The notes: a model not told the origin generated them from the letters alone. Shown: positions 1 through 6,859, counted from the stretch's first letter. The stretch is DNA of 11,850 nt from Nitrososphaeraceae archaeon (GCA_025449515.1 JANWJI010000173.1:1-11850); one strand, 5' to 3'. Numbers and translations: made by a program.

Positions 1-68
1 GCAAGGATAAAAATAGAAGATATAAGGTATTTATTCAATTGCTTGTGATAATTATCAGTAGGTATTAC

Positions 69-881
69 TTATAAAGTATATCCGATGAATAAATATGAGA
101 CAAGATTTGCCAACGCATTATTTGAAAAATAGAAGGGATAGTGTCGCAAGACATCATCACGATTCATTTCTTCATCCAATTCATCCATTGTTTTAGTCCA
201 CAACTCAGAATAAAGATTTGCCCTTTCTTTATCTGTAAAAAGCATTCCCAAATTCAAAAAAAGATCCTTCAAATTCATAATTTTGACATTTGAATTATCG
301 AGTCTTGCCCTTAAAACATCAATAACAAATTCTCCAAATACTCCTCTCTTCCTATAATTTGTATATAATCTTGATGCAAAGACATCATAGGAGGAAGGAT
401 TATCTTCAACACTGATATCTAACATATTGTATATTTGCTCTTCAGCCAGCAGCTTTTTTCTTGATTTAACGCTTTCTAAAATCCAAGCAATTAAACATCC
501 TGATTCAGTATACTGATAACGGTTAGTAATCGTAGGTCCTCTGGATGCCCGGCTAGGTTCTAATTGTTCTATTAATTCTAACTTTGCCAAATTATCTACT
601 TTGGCTTCAATGCCATCCAATGTAGATGATATTTTGTTATGACGGCTTTTATTTCGTTTCGAGAATTCTTTGAATTCATTAATAAGTGGTAAAAAATGGT
701 CGATCAAATACCCAGTGAGTTCCCATACGGTAAATGTTTTAAATTCTGGATACATGTCATTATGCATAGTAGAATATTTGAGAATTTCTTGGTACAAAAG
801 TGCATTATAGGTACAATTTCCATCTCCTCCTCTTTCACAAATTGAACTAATACTAGGGATTTTTTTCATGGTACGCTCCAT
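69..881 (-). CDS. Winged-helix-like DNA-binding protein, hypothetical (270 aa)
   Basis: I do not recognise a named family. Residues about 75-130 read like a winged helix: a basic stretch, a possible recognition helix (residues 85-105, ending NLAKLELIE), then a polar wing with many Arg/Ser/Thr residues leading into YQYTESG. The rest is helical and charged, with no membrane segment and no cysteine cluster. The start is the ATG ending at 881; a second in-frame ATG (M5, ending at 869) is equally possible. The gene diverges from the AbrB-like gene at 936 across only 54 bp, so both promoters must overlap, which suits a regulator of the neighbouring replication operon. One copy of the TGTCGCA motif, repeated in the helicase gene, lies near its 3' end (142-148). 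The wHTH reading is an inference from sequence character; the coding call is firm because the frame is long and uninterrupted. Confidence 0.72.
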   Translation of the reverse strand: MERTMKKIPSISSICERGGDGNCTYNALLYQEILKYSTMHNDMYPEFKTFTVWELTGYLIDHFLPLINEFKEFSKRNKSRHNKISSTLDGIEAKVDNLAKLELIEQLEPSRASRGPTITNRYQYTESGCLIAWILESVKSRKKLLAEEQIYNMLDISVEDNPSSYDVFASRLYTNYRKRGVFGEFVIDVLRARLDNSNVKIMNLKDLFLNLGMLFTDKERANLYSELWTKTMDELDEEMNRDDVLRHYPFYFSNNALANLVSYLFIGYTL

Positions 882-900
882 GCATGGAAGCTCTCAATCA

Positions 901-919
901 GAACGTTTCATTAAAGTTC
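901..919. promoter_or_regulatory. Imperfect palindrome in divergent intergenic region, candidate operator
   Basis: GAACgTTTcattAAAGTTC forms two 7-bp arms (GAAC-TTT and AAAGTTC) with one unpaired base. It sits in the middle of the 54-bp gap between the divergent genes at 881 and 936. An AT-rich GTATATAC tract follows at 925-932, close to the ATG at 936. Either divergent gene product, both DNA-binding in appearance, could bind here. This is inferred from symmetry and position only. Confidence 0.3.
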
Positions 920-935
920 TCCGAGTATATACGTT

Positions 936-1109
936 ATGGATGGTTTTGAAAGTATAGAAATTCGGAGAGTTCAGGCTTTACAGGGAGAACGATCCTTCAC
1001 CCTAGTCTTGCCCAAGGAATTTGTGATAAGATTGGGAATAGGAAAAGGTGATTTCTTAAAATGTAGCGTTGATGGTAAGAGGTTAGTGGTACAAAAAGTG
1101 GAGACTTGA
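936..1109 (+). CDS. AbrB/SpoVT-type small DNA-binding regulator (57 aa)
   Basis: This short frame starts at ATG 936 and encodes 57 residues. Residues 10-57 have the swapped-hairpin AbrB pattern: RRVQALQGERSFTLVLPKEF, then IRLGIGKGDFLKC, then GKRLVVQKVE. The LPKEF...LGIGKGD core matches the family's usual 'VPkei...lgikkGD' signature, and one such half-domain of about 50 residues is the normal size. Such proteins bind DNA as dimers and often act as regulators or antitoxins. It is the first gene of an apparent operon: the helicase-like gene begins 16 nt (TTG) or 34 nt (ATG) after its stop. No toxin partner is visible, so a role as regulator of the replication genes is more likely than an antitoxin role. 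An open frame on the opposite strand (971-1153) is a shadow. Confidence 0.75.
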   Translation: MDGFESIEIRRVQALQGERSFTLVLPKEFVIRLGIGKGDFLKCSVDGKRLVVQKVET

Positions 1110-1131
1110 TCAAGTTGTTTACACATTGAGT

Positions 1132-1136
1132 GAGGT
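1132..1136 (+). promoter_or_regulatory. Shine-Dalgarno-like site deciding the helicase start
   Basis: GAGGT lies 7 nt upstream of ATG 1144, matching part of the archaeal anti-SD complement GGAGGTGAT. It favours ATG 1144 over the longer TTG start at 1126, which would place this site inside the coding region. Confidence 0.4.
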
Positions 1137-1143
1137 TTTTGTA

Positions 1144-3654
1144 ATGATACCAACTACCGATGCTGAAAGGTTTATAGATTTACAATTAACGGACGAAATA
1201 AAGAAAGAACAGGTAGTGACATTTTTCAAGCTGGATAAACGGACTAATAATTTATTCCTAAAATTACATCATATTTATAGGCAAAAGCGGATTATATCTC
1301 CTATTTATGAAGGCCCCAAATGGAATGAGACAGTAGATACTCTTGTTAAAAAGCTAAGGCAAAGTGGAGTAAGCGCACCACATATTGATCTCATAGATGA
1401 TGTATTAAATAATAATTATGATATTGTTTTGGGTATAACAGAAGCTGGGCAAGAAGATCAGGTTAATGATAGAGATGAAAATGGGAAACGACCCAGAATA
1501 GTTAAGATTAGAAAATATACAGGAAATGGGACGTTACCATTACATGAATCTGTAGTATTCAAAAATGGTCAAACTGCATTCATTTCATTAGACGAAAATG
1601 GACAGCCAAAGTATGAAATAGAAATGAATCGGCCTGGCATGATATTGCATCCAGCAGATAATCTTGATTCTCAGAATCCTTTACCCTACATATTCGAATC
1701 GCCTGACGAGCTTAATCAATTCCTTGAAAGAGCTCGCAATCAAACATTCGGTTCGCTCTATCTAAAGACCAAACTGATATATAGAAAATACGTAAACATA
1801 GAAGATCATCTTCTTTCCATACTTTCAGCTGATACTATCTACAGCTATTTCCAAGACAAATTTCCGACGCTTCACTATAATATTTTTGTGGGAGATAATG
1901 GAAGTGGTAAGAATTCAGCGCTGCTAGTATATAGGCATCTGGGCTACCGCGTATTCTACGTAGTATCAGCAAGCGCGCCAAATTATTTCACATTCTTAGG
2001 AGATAAAGAGGAATGTCAAGGAACTATTGCAGAAGATGAGGCTGAAGATATTGGATACAATAAGGAAAAGCAGAAAATATTAAAGACTGGATATGCATCA
2101 GGTGGAAACGTACCTAAAGTAGACTTGACGTTTGGTCGAAAACAAGAGTCGTATTTAACTTACTGTATGAAGTGGCTGGCAATGGAAGAGCTACCAGATT
2201 ATAAAAAGATCAAGGGAATTCTGGATAGATCATTTGTCTTTAGGTTCATAGTTGGCGATGTCGAATATAATATAAAGGATGTAATAAAATACGCTGGAGA
2301 TTCAAAGTTCAAACCTCTTCATGATGAATTAGTCGATTTGCGCAAACTGCTATTTGCATTTCGAATGATCCATTACACCGATGTCATTCCTGATCTGAAC
2401 TTGAATGTTAAACATAGAAGTGCCGAGCTTACAAAACCAGTCATGCGGTTATTTAGCAGTCGAAACGATGCTCCTGTAGTATTAGATGAAATTAGGCGCG
2501 CGCTATCTAAAATCATATCCGAAAGAAATGAACTAAAGAGGAATTCAATCGAATCGAAGTTACTGGAGATAGTTAATAATCTAATTGAAAGAGATGGTGC
2601 AAATCCCAATGGATCGAATGACTTGAAATCATATACATTTTATAATGAAGATATTTGGGCTGAGGCCAAAACAGCGATGAACGGTCTAGACTGCCCATTC
2701 AAACAAGAATCATTTTACAGTGTAGAATTCGGCACTATATCGCACAAATATATCACATCTATCTATAAATCAAAGTTCAAGGCTGAACCATTTATAATAG
2801 GAAGCGGTAATGAGACCAAAAGAGGACTCCGATTTTCGAGAGAGGTTCTAGACAGACTAGTGATTCATTATGATGTTCCAGACGAAATAGTGATCCTAGA
2901 CCAAACTGATAAACCAGAGAGTAAGGGATCTGCGACAGATGCGACACTTGCGACACATTATGGGAACGGAGACGTGCAAAATGGGTTGATGGATGATGGT
3001 AATAGAAATATTAGATCATCAGATCCTGTTCCATCAGCTATTAATGTTGAACCTTGTGCCGAAGCCGAAGCCGTTGCGACACGGATAGATCTCATTCCTG
3101 AACATGAATATGACAAAGATACAGGTGTAGTATGTGATAATAATGAATCTATCGATAGAAATGATAATAAATTAGGTACTGAAATTAATGAAAAAGGGGC
3201 ACCTCCGTCCCCTACATGTGTCGCATCTGTCGCAAGTGTCGCAGAAATAGATGATAATACTGAATCCTCATCGCCAGTGGATCCGATCTTAGATAGTGAG
3301 AGAATTAATGAAAAAAAGACCCCTCCGTCTTCTAAATCCGTCGCATCTGTCGCAAGTGTCGCAGACTTACATAATTCCGATGCCGCACCGTCTGCAATAG
3401 GAAAGGTAGATTTGCCTGTTCTACCCTGCCTATGGTGTGACTATAAACATCATATAGAATTTGATCTAGGTAATCATCTCCTGGCAAATCATAGAGAGCA
3501 ACTATTGAAATTACCAATAGGTAAAGGCTCAATGGATATTCGAATAGACTATGCTATACAACAGATAAAGAGACAGATGGCCGCGCAATACGACGAGGTT
3601 GACGAGGAGGACGATGGCGTAGTGGAGGATAATGATACGGATGGAGTCGAGTAG
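1144..3654 (+). CDS. Replicative helicase-like P-loop ATPase with C-terminal C2H2 zinc finger
   Basis: The protein is 836 aa from ATG 1144, or 842 aa from TTG 1126; numbering here uses the longer form. An N-terminal region of about 245 residues has no motif I recognise. It is followed by a P-loop ATPase: Walker A GDNGSGKNS (256-264, Lys262), Walker B-like GTIAEDEAED (299-308) and a possible arginine-finger segment ILDRSFVFRF (366-375). Residues 595-760 form an acidic, low-complexity linker with two 40-residue repeats. The tail has a C2H2 finger (C768-x2-C771-x12-H784-x4-H789), then GKGSMDIRIDYAIQ. Its position directly before an overlapping primase gene supports a DNA-unwinding role in plasmid or viral replication, comparable to the helicase half of the pRN1 primase-helicase. 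The residue after the Walker A Lys is Asn instead of Ser/Thr, with Ser next. The linker DNA carries iteron-like repeats. The exact helicase superfamily is not settled. Confidence 0.85.
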   Translation: MIPTTDAERFIDLQLTDEIKKEQVVTFFKLDKRTNNLFLKLHHIYRQKRIISPIYEGPKWNETVDTLVKKLRQSGVSAPHIDLIDDVLNNNYDIVLGITEAGQEDQVNDRDENGKRPRIVKIRKYTGNGTLPLHESVVFKNGQTAFISLDENGQPKYEIEMNRPGMILHPADNLDSQNPLPYIFESPDELNQFLERARNQTFGSLYLKTKLIYRKYVNIEDHLLSILSADTIYSYFQDKFPTLHYNIFVGDNGSGKNSALLVYRHLGYRVFYVVSASAPNYFTFLGDKEECQGTIAEDEAEDIGYNKEKQKILKTGYASGGNVPKVDLTFGRKQESYLTYCMKWLAMEELPDYKKIKGILDRSFVFRFIVGDVEYNIKDVIKYAGDSKFKPLHDELVDLRKLLFAFRMIHYTDVIPDLNLNVKHRSAELTKPVMRLFSSRNDAPVVLDEIRRALSKIISERNELKRNSIESKLLEIVNNLIERDGANPNGSNDLKSYTFYNEDIWAEAKTAMNGLDCPFKQESFYSVEFGTISHKYITSIYKSKFKAEPFIIGSGNETKRGLRFSREVLDRLVIHYDVPDEIVILDQTDKPESKGSATDATLATHYGNGDVQNGLMDDGNRNIRSSDPVPSAINVEPCAEAEAVATRIDLIPEHEYDKDTGVVCDNNESIDRNDNKLGTEINEKGAPPSPTCVASVASVAEIDDNTESSSPVDPILDSERINEKKTPPSSKSVASVASVADLHNSDAAPSAIGKVDLPVLPCLWCDYKHHIEFDLGNHLLANHREQLLKLPIGKGSMDIRIDYAIQQIKRQMAAQYDEVDEEDDGVVEDNDTDGVE
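2931..2955. repeat. Iteron-like cluster L: three TGCGACA motifs at 9-bp spacing
   Basis: TGCGACA occurs at 2931, 2940 and 2949, separated by 2-nt spacers GA and CT. The cluster is in frame inside the helicase gene and encodes Ala-Thr pairs. It is the inverted counterpart of the clusters at 3219 and 3339; 16 bases of this cluster (2940-2955) are the exact reverse complement of 3228-3243. A single further copy lies at 3075-3081. Confidence 0.6.
3219..3243. repeat. Iteron-like cluster R1: three TGTCGCA motifs at 9-bp spacing
   Basis: TGTCGCA occurs at 3219, 3228 and 3237, in the opposite orientation to the cluster at 2931. In frame it encodes VASVASVA. The block lies in the first of two 120-bp-spaced duplicated segments. 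Confidence 0.6.
3339..3363. repeat. Iteron-like cluster R2: second copy of the TGTCGCA block
   Basis: The motifs at 3348 and 3357 are exact and the one at 3339 is CGTCGCA. The cluster is 120 bp downstream of R1, identical to it over 24 bases from 3340, and again encodes VASVASVA in the helicase linker. Confidence 0.6.
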
Positions 3655-4669
3655 TCATGCATCACAATCAGAAATATCTGAAAATGTGGATTTTATTTTA
3701 TCTCATTTTCAAGAACCTCTCTTTCCGAGAAAAATTATGACCAAACGGCTAGGTTATCAGAAAGAAGTATTTAATAAGGAAGAACTATTGAAATATTTCG
3801 AGTCTTCAGATTATGAAGATTGTCGAATCAATGCATATCCTCCATTTACAAATTATCAGGGGATTAATCGAGTCCCACCAAGTTTCGTGATGATAGATCT
3901 AGATCTTAGAGATTTTGATAATGTGCAAATCAATCTAGATAAAGGATTAGATAAAATTCTTAAAAGAATTGGCGCCCTCACACGAGGCTATCCAACTGTA
4001 TTGTGGACTGGAAATGGTTACCATATCTATCAGCCAATGGATGGATTCATTCTCGAAGAAGAAGATAGATTTGCAAGACTGAGAGAGCCTGATGGAAAGG
4101 ATCTGACATCTAAATTCATGCAGTTTGCAGAAGAGTTTTTAACGAATAAGAAAGAAGATCCTCAACATAGACCATCCATAAATTCATGTTTGGTTAGGAT
4201 TCCAGGAACTATAAATTCGAAATGCGCGCAGGAAGTTAAAATAATACAGCAATGGAATAATCAAAAGCCTGCGATAAATTATCTATTGCGCGATTTCAGA
4301 AGATGGCTCATAGATGAAAAGCTTGAACGATCCAAGTACGCTAAGCATGCACGCGCTCAGGACACAAATTCAACTACGATTTGGTGGATTGAGAAATTAC
4401 TACAGACTCCATTAGATGATTATAGGAAATTTACGGTGTGGCGAATACTGGCGCCTTATCTTATTAATATTAGAAAATATTCTGCTGATGAGGCTTTCCA
4501 TCTTATGAGGGATTGGCTTGACAGATGTAGTTCTTTAAGGCGATTAGAGTTTAATCCTAATTATATGATCAAATATAATATTAATACTGCAAAGAGGGGT
4601 GGATATCTACCTATAAGTCTGCAGAAGTTAAAGATAGAAAATTCATACTTGTATAATGTGTTGGGCTAA
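3632..4669 (+). CDS. PrimPol/AEP-type DNA primase-polymerase
   Basis: The 345-aa protein has the hallmarks of the archaeo-eukaryotic primase superfamily as found in archaeal plasmids. These are an acidic metal-binding motif IDLDL (88-92, Asp89 and Asp91), TGNGYHIYQP (126-135, His131, the nucleotide-binding sGxxxH motif) and RIPGTINSK (189-197), common near the end of this catalytic domain. Residues about 260-320 (DDYRKFTVWRILAPYLIN, then EAFHLMRDWLDRC) resemble the helix-bundle domain of pRN1 ORF904 and of PriX, which helps bind template and nucleotide. It would make primers and extend them. The ATG at 3632 lies inside the end of the helicase gene (23-bp overlap), with GGAGG at 3624-3628; a second ATG at 3641 is also possible. 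The tight overlap indicates coupled translation with the helicase. I see no helicase domain in this protein. Confidence 0.85.
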   Translation: MIRMESSSHASQSEISENVDFILSHFQEPLFPRKIMTKRLGYQKEVFNKEELLKYFESSDYEDCRINAYPPFTNYQGINRVPPSFVMIDLDLRDFDNVQINLDKGLDKILKRIGALTRGYPTVLWTGNGYHIYQPMDGFILEEEDRFARLREPDGKDLTSKFMQFAEEFLTNKKEDPQHRPSINSCLVRIPGTINSKCAQEVKIIQQWNNQKPAINYLLRDFRRWLIDEKLERSKYAKHARAQDTNSTTIWWIEKLLQTPLDDYRKFTVWRILAPYLINIRKYSADEAFHLMRDWLDRCSSLRRLEFNPNYMIKYNINTAKRGGYLPISLQKLKIENSYLYNVLG

Positions 4670-4705
4670 ATCTTAGGCAGATAAACGAACTCCCATATTC
4701 ATGAT

Positions 4706-4743
4706 CCGGATCAGACCTAAATCGGACAATAAATCAGATCCGG
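4706..4743. other. Hairpin after the replication operon (9 of 10 bp stem, 18-nt loop)
   Basis: CCGGATCAGA (4706-4715) pairs with TCAGATCCGG (4734-4743) with a single A-A mismatch. The left arm overlaps a perfect 12-bp palindrome, TGATCCGGATCA (4702-4713). It sits 36 nt after the primase stop, between convergent coding regions. It could end transcription, bind a protein, or belong to a replication or recombination site. No T-run follows, so a simple intrinsic terminator is not shown. Confidence 0.4.
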
Positions 4744-5007
4744 TATAAATATATCGAAAAATGTCTCTTCTAATACAGATATGCAGCGCGCCAGATTATA
4801 AACATTATACAAAATGGGATATCTGATATATATACCGACGTCTTTGGTATGCATAGAAAATGAATGATAGAAATTAAGTGCATGTCTATCTAGAGGCGCG
4901 CGCCAAATATAGCAATTCAACAACTGTGAGCTGCTGAATTGAAGGACCATTACAAACTCAGCAATAGATCTGCTTGGAAATATATCTAAGGATTCACCTA
5001 TCCACAT
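4717..5007 (-). CDS. Hypothetical protein (96 aa), uncertain
   Basis: This frame starts with ATG (ending at 5007), 24 nt downstream of the small zinc-protein gene on the same strand. I do not recognise the product. It is rich in aromatic and hydrophobic residues (IFPSRSIAEFVMVLQF near the N-terminus, IYIRYPILYNVYNL further on), without a clear membrane segment or signal peptide. The stop codon falls in the loop of the hairpin at 4706-4743. Its position right behind 5032-5181 supports a two-gene unit. The absence of recognisable motifs and several odd GCGC-rich patches keep confidence low. Confidence 0.4.
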   Translation of the reverse strand: MWIGESLDIFPSRSIAEFVMVLQFSSSQLLNCYIWRAPLDRHALNFYHSFSMHTKDVGIYIRYPILYNVYNLARCISVLEETFFDIFIPDLIYCPI

Positions 5008-5031
5008 CCGACCTGATAAATGTATTTGATC

Positions 5032-5181
5032 TTATTCTTCGAAGAATGGTCTAAACTGAACATCATAACCAGGAGAGTTGTTTGCAAACTGCTTTATCGT
5101 GATCATTTTGCATATTTTATCTTGCAACTCGGAATGTTCACTCAATTTCTTTTTACAAATAGGACATAATGCCATATACAT
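5032..5181 (-). CDS. Small zinc-ribbon-like protein (49 aa)
   Basis: This short frame starts at the ATG ending at 5181 (an in-frame ATG two codons on is possible). It begins MYMALCPICKKKLSEHSEL, with Cys6, Cys9, His16 and Cys24 spaced as a metal site (CPIC-x6-H-x7-C). The second half is FANNSPGYDVQFRPFFEE, a compact, gap-free style seen in small thaumarchaeal proteins. It may be a nucleic-acid- or protein-binding zinc module; the function is unknown. It lies on the strand opposite to the replication operon and precedes the 96-residue frame. The metal-site reading rests on residue spacing only. Confidence 0.6.
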   Translation of the reverse strand: MYMALCPICKKKLSEHSELQDKICKMITIKQFANNSPGYDVQFRPFFEE

Positions 5182-5453
5182 TACAACATAACAACAAATT
5201 AAGAGGTATTTATTAGATCTATTACATAATTAGAAGATTAGCTAGGCTAGACTTCGAACAGGAGTTATTAGTATACTTGGAATACCGGCAGCTGATACGA
5301 CTGCTATACCCCAAATTTAAGAATTTATAAGAAGTTTCTATTGTTGTGGAGATCCAATTCCAAGTAAATAATTTAGAGCCTTTCTAGTGATCGCTATAGT
5401 CAAAGATAGATAGTTACAAAACATAAAAATAGTCAGAAAAATTCTAAAAGAAT
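5182..5453. other. Non-coding or decayed stretch between the zinc-protein gene and the dehydrogenase
   Basis: I see no convincing gene in these ~270 bases. On the minus strand there are short hydrophobic stretches (for example IWGIAVVSAAGIPSILITPV over about 5250-5322, and the end of a 62-codon frame at 5338-5526), broken by several stops. They could be relics of a membrane-protein gene. An AT-rich ACATAAAAAT at 5421-5430 could be the TATA element of the dehydrogenase gene. Confidence 0.3.
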
Positions 5454-5463
5454 GAGCCGGCTC
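5454..5463. promoter_or_regulatory. Perfect palindrome GAGCCGGCTC just before the dehydrogenase ATG
   Basis: This 10-bp perfect palindrome is GC-rich in an AT-rich setting and ends 2 nt before ATG 5466. If translation really starts at ATG 5505, it would lie in the leader, where it could be an operator. It is too short to be certain. Confidence 0.2.
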
Positions 5464-5465
5464 TA

Positions 5466-6838
5466 ATGCGAATATCTTTGGGTTTATCAAAATCAAAAAT
5501 ATCAATGCGGTCGCTATTGTTCTCATTCTTCTTTGTTACGATTCTTATTATCACGTCTGCATTCTCGGTAATATTAATACCACATGCCTATTTCTATGCT
5601 AATGCTGCTTATACCAAAGCTGTACCAGCAGCTTCTGGACCCACAATTAATGATCCGAATTTGAATTTGAAAGCAGAGTTAGTCTTTAAAGGACTTAAAA
5701 TACCGACCAGTATGGCGTTTTTGGGCCCTAATAACATTTTGGTCCTAGAGAAGAATTCGGGAAATGTACTTAGAATCCTGGACGGTAATCTTATAAAAAA
5801 CCACTTTTGCATGTAAATGTACCGACCCAATTTCTAGAATGGGGTTTACTTGGGATTGCAATCTCAAAACAAACAAATCCTGCTAGTGATGATAATAGTG
5901 GTCAAGTACATACCTACGTTTTCCTCTATTACACTGAACCTACCGCAAATCCAAGAGTTTCAGCTGGTAACCATATTTACAGATATGAATTAGTGAATGA
6001 CCAATTGATAAATCCTGTAGATTTATTAAATCTTCCTTCTAATGCACCTGACCCCCTTGTGGAAAGTAATCATAATGGTGGTAAGGTGCTAATAGGACCA
6101 GACAATAACGTATATACTGTCATAGGCGATGTTGGAAGTCATGATGGTCAGGCTCAGAACAACAAGAATGGTAAAAAGCTCGACGGAACAAGTGGTATAT
6201 TAAGGATTACAAAAGACGGCCAACCAGTAGTACCAGATCCATTAGGAACTCAAGATCCCACAAGAGTGTATTATGCATATGGCATCAGAAATAGCTTCGG
6301 TATGGATTTTGATCCTGTGACAGGCAATTTGTGGGATACTGAAAACGGACCTACATATGGTGATGAGATTAATTTGGTTAAACCTGGATTTAATAGTGGT
6401 TGGAATCAGATAATGGGTGTTTGGCAGACAAATGGTCCGTTGCAAGGACCAGTTGTAGAAAGTCCTAAGGATTTGATAAACTTTGGTGGCAAGGGAATAT
6501 ACAGATCTCCTGAATTTGTCTGGAATCAGACTGTGAGGCCATCAACATTAAAATTCTTAAATTCAGACAAAATAGGAAAACAATACCAGAATACGATGTT
6601 TGTTGGTGATGTAAATACTGGCAATTTATACAACTTTAAGTTAAACGAGGATAGGACAGGTCTTTTGCTTAGTGGCGCGCTTCAAGGAAAAGTAGCAAAT
6701 AGCCCAAATGATCTTAAACCTGTAATATTTGGACATGGATTTGGTACAATTACCGATCTAGAGGTCGGACCGGATGGATTTCTATACGTTCTTACATTTG
6801 ATGGTACAATATATCGGATAGTACCTATAACAGGATGA
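5466..6838 (+). CDS. PQQ-dependent sugar dehydrogenase (GSDH family), with a -1 frameshift
   Basis: Two adjoining frames (5466-5816, then 5807-6838) form one ~457-aa protein if the ribosome shifts -1 at 5795-5801. The N-terminus is a signal peptide or anchor (hydrophobic residues about 15-47; ATG 5505 is an alternative start), so the enzyme should act outside the membrane. The six-bladed beta-propeller signatures of soluble glucose dehydrogenase-type enzymes are clear: LKIPTSMAFLGPNNILVLEK before the shift and EWGLLGIAI right after it. In numbering of the second frame there follow NHNGGKVLIGPDN (88-100, candidate catalytic His89), YAYGIRNSFGMDFDP (156-170, Arg/Asn at the PQQ site), TENGP (178-182), DEINLV (186-191) and GWNQ (198-201). 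Such enzymes oxidise sugars or sugar-like alcohols using PQQ and calcium; the substrate here cannot be read. No part of the family core seems lost at the junction, so this is a one-base event. It may be recoding, a recent mutation, or a sequencing error in the A run. Confidence 0.85.
5795..5801 (+). other. Candidate -1 ribosomal slippery heptamer A_AAA_AAC
   Basis: In the upstream frame the codons read ATA AAA AAC. A slip back by one base re-pairs on AAA AAA and continues CCA CTT TTG CAT GTA, giving KPLLHVNVPTQ, exactly what the dehydrogenase family needs. Without slipping, translation stops after four more codons (5814-5816). The A run is six long; a seventh A would restore the frame equally well. 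Confidence 0.45.
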
Positions 6839-6859
6839 AAACAAGAGAAAATAATGTGG

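Larger units (their letters stand above)
3184..3367 (+). repeat. Two 120-bp-spaced direct repeats coding a 40-residue linker unit
   Basis: Segments 3184-3247 and 3304-3367 share ATTAATGAAAAA, CCTCCGTC and the whole TGTCGCA block at the same spacing. They encode INEK..PPS followed by VASVASVA twice. The rest of each unit has diverged, so the duplication is not very recent or only parts of it are conserved. Confidence 0.65.

Noticed and set aside
971..1153. 60-codon minus-strand frame
   Set aside because: It lies opposite the AbrB-like gene and the helicase start and has no family character; the plus-strand reading has clear motifs.
2931..3363. Short-repeat clusters as a CRISPR array
   Set aside because: The units are 7-mers with 2-nt spacers inside a coding frame. 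Real repeats and unique spacers of about 25-40 nt are absent, as are cas genes.
4895..4904. GGCGCGCGCC palindrome
   Set aside because: GCGC-containing words are scattered through the window (2500, 4786, 6674), so a single short copy has no clear meaning.
5245..5262. CTTCGAAC as a possible tRNA T-arm or attachment site
   Set aside because: No surrounding cloverleaf, acceptor stem or repeated copy elsewhere in the window could be found.
5338..5526. 62-codon hydrophobic minus-strand frame
   Set aside because: It overlaps the dehydrogenase signal peptide, and stops break any continuation. At best it is a relic, so it is mentioned only in the intergenic entry.
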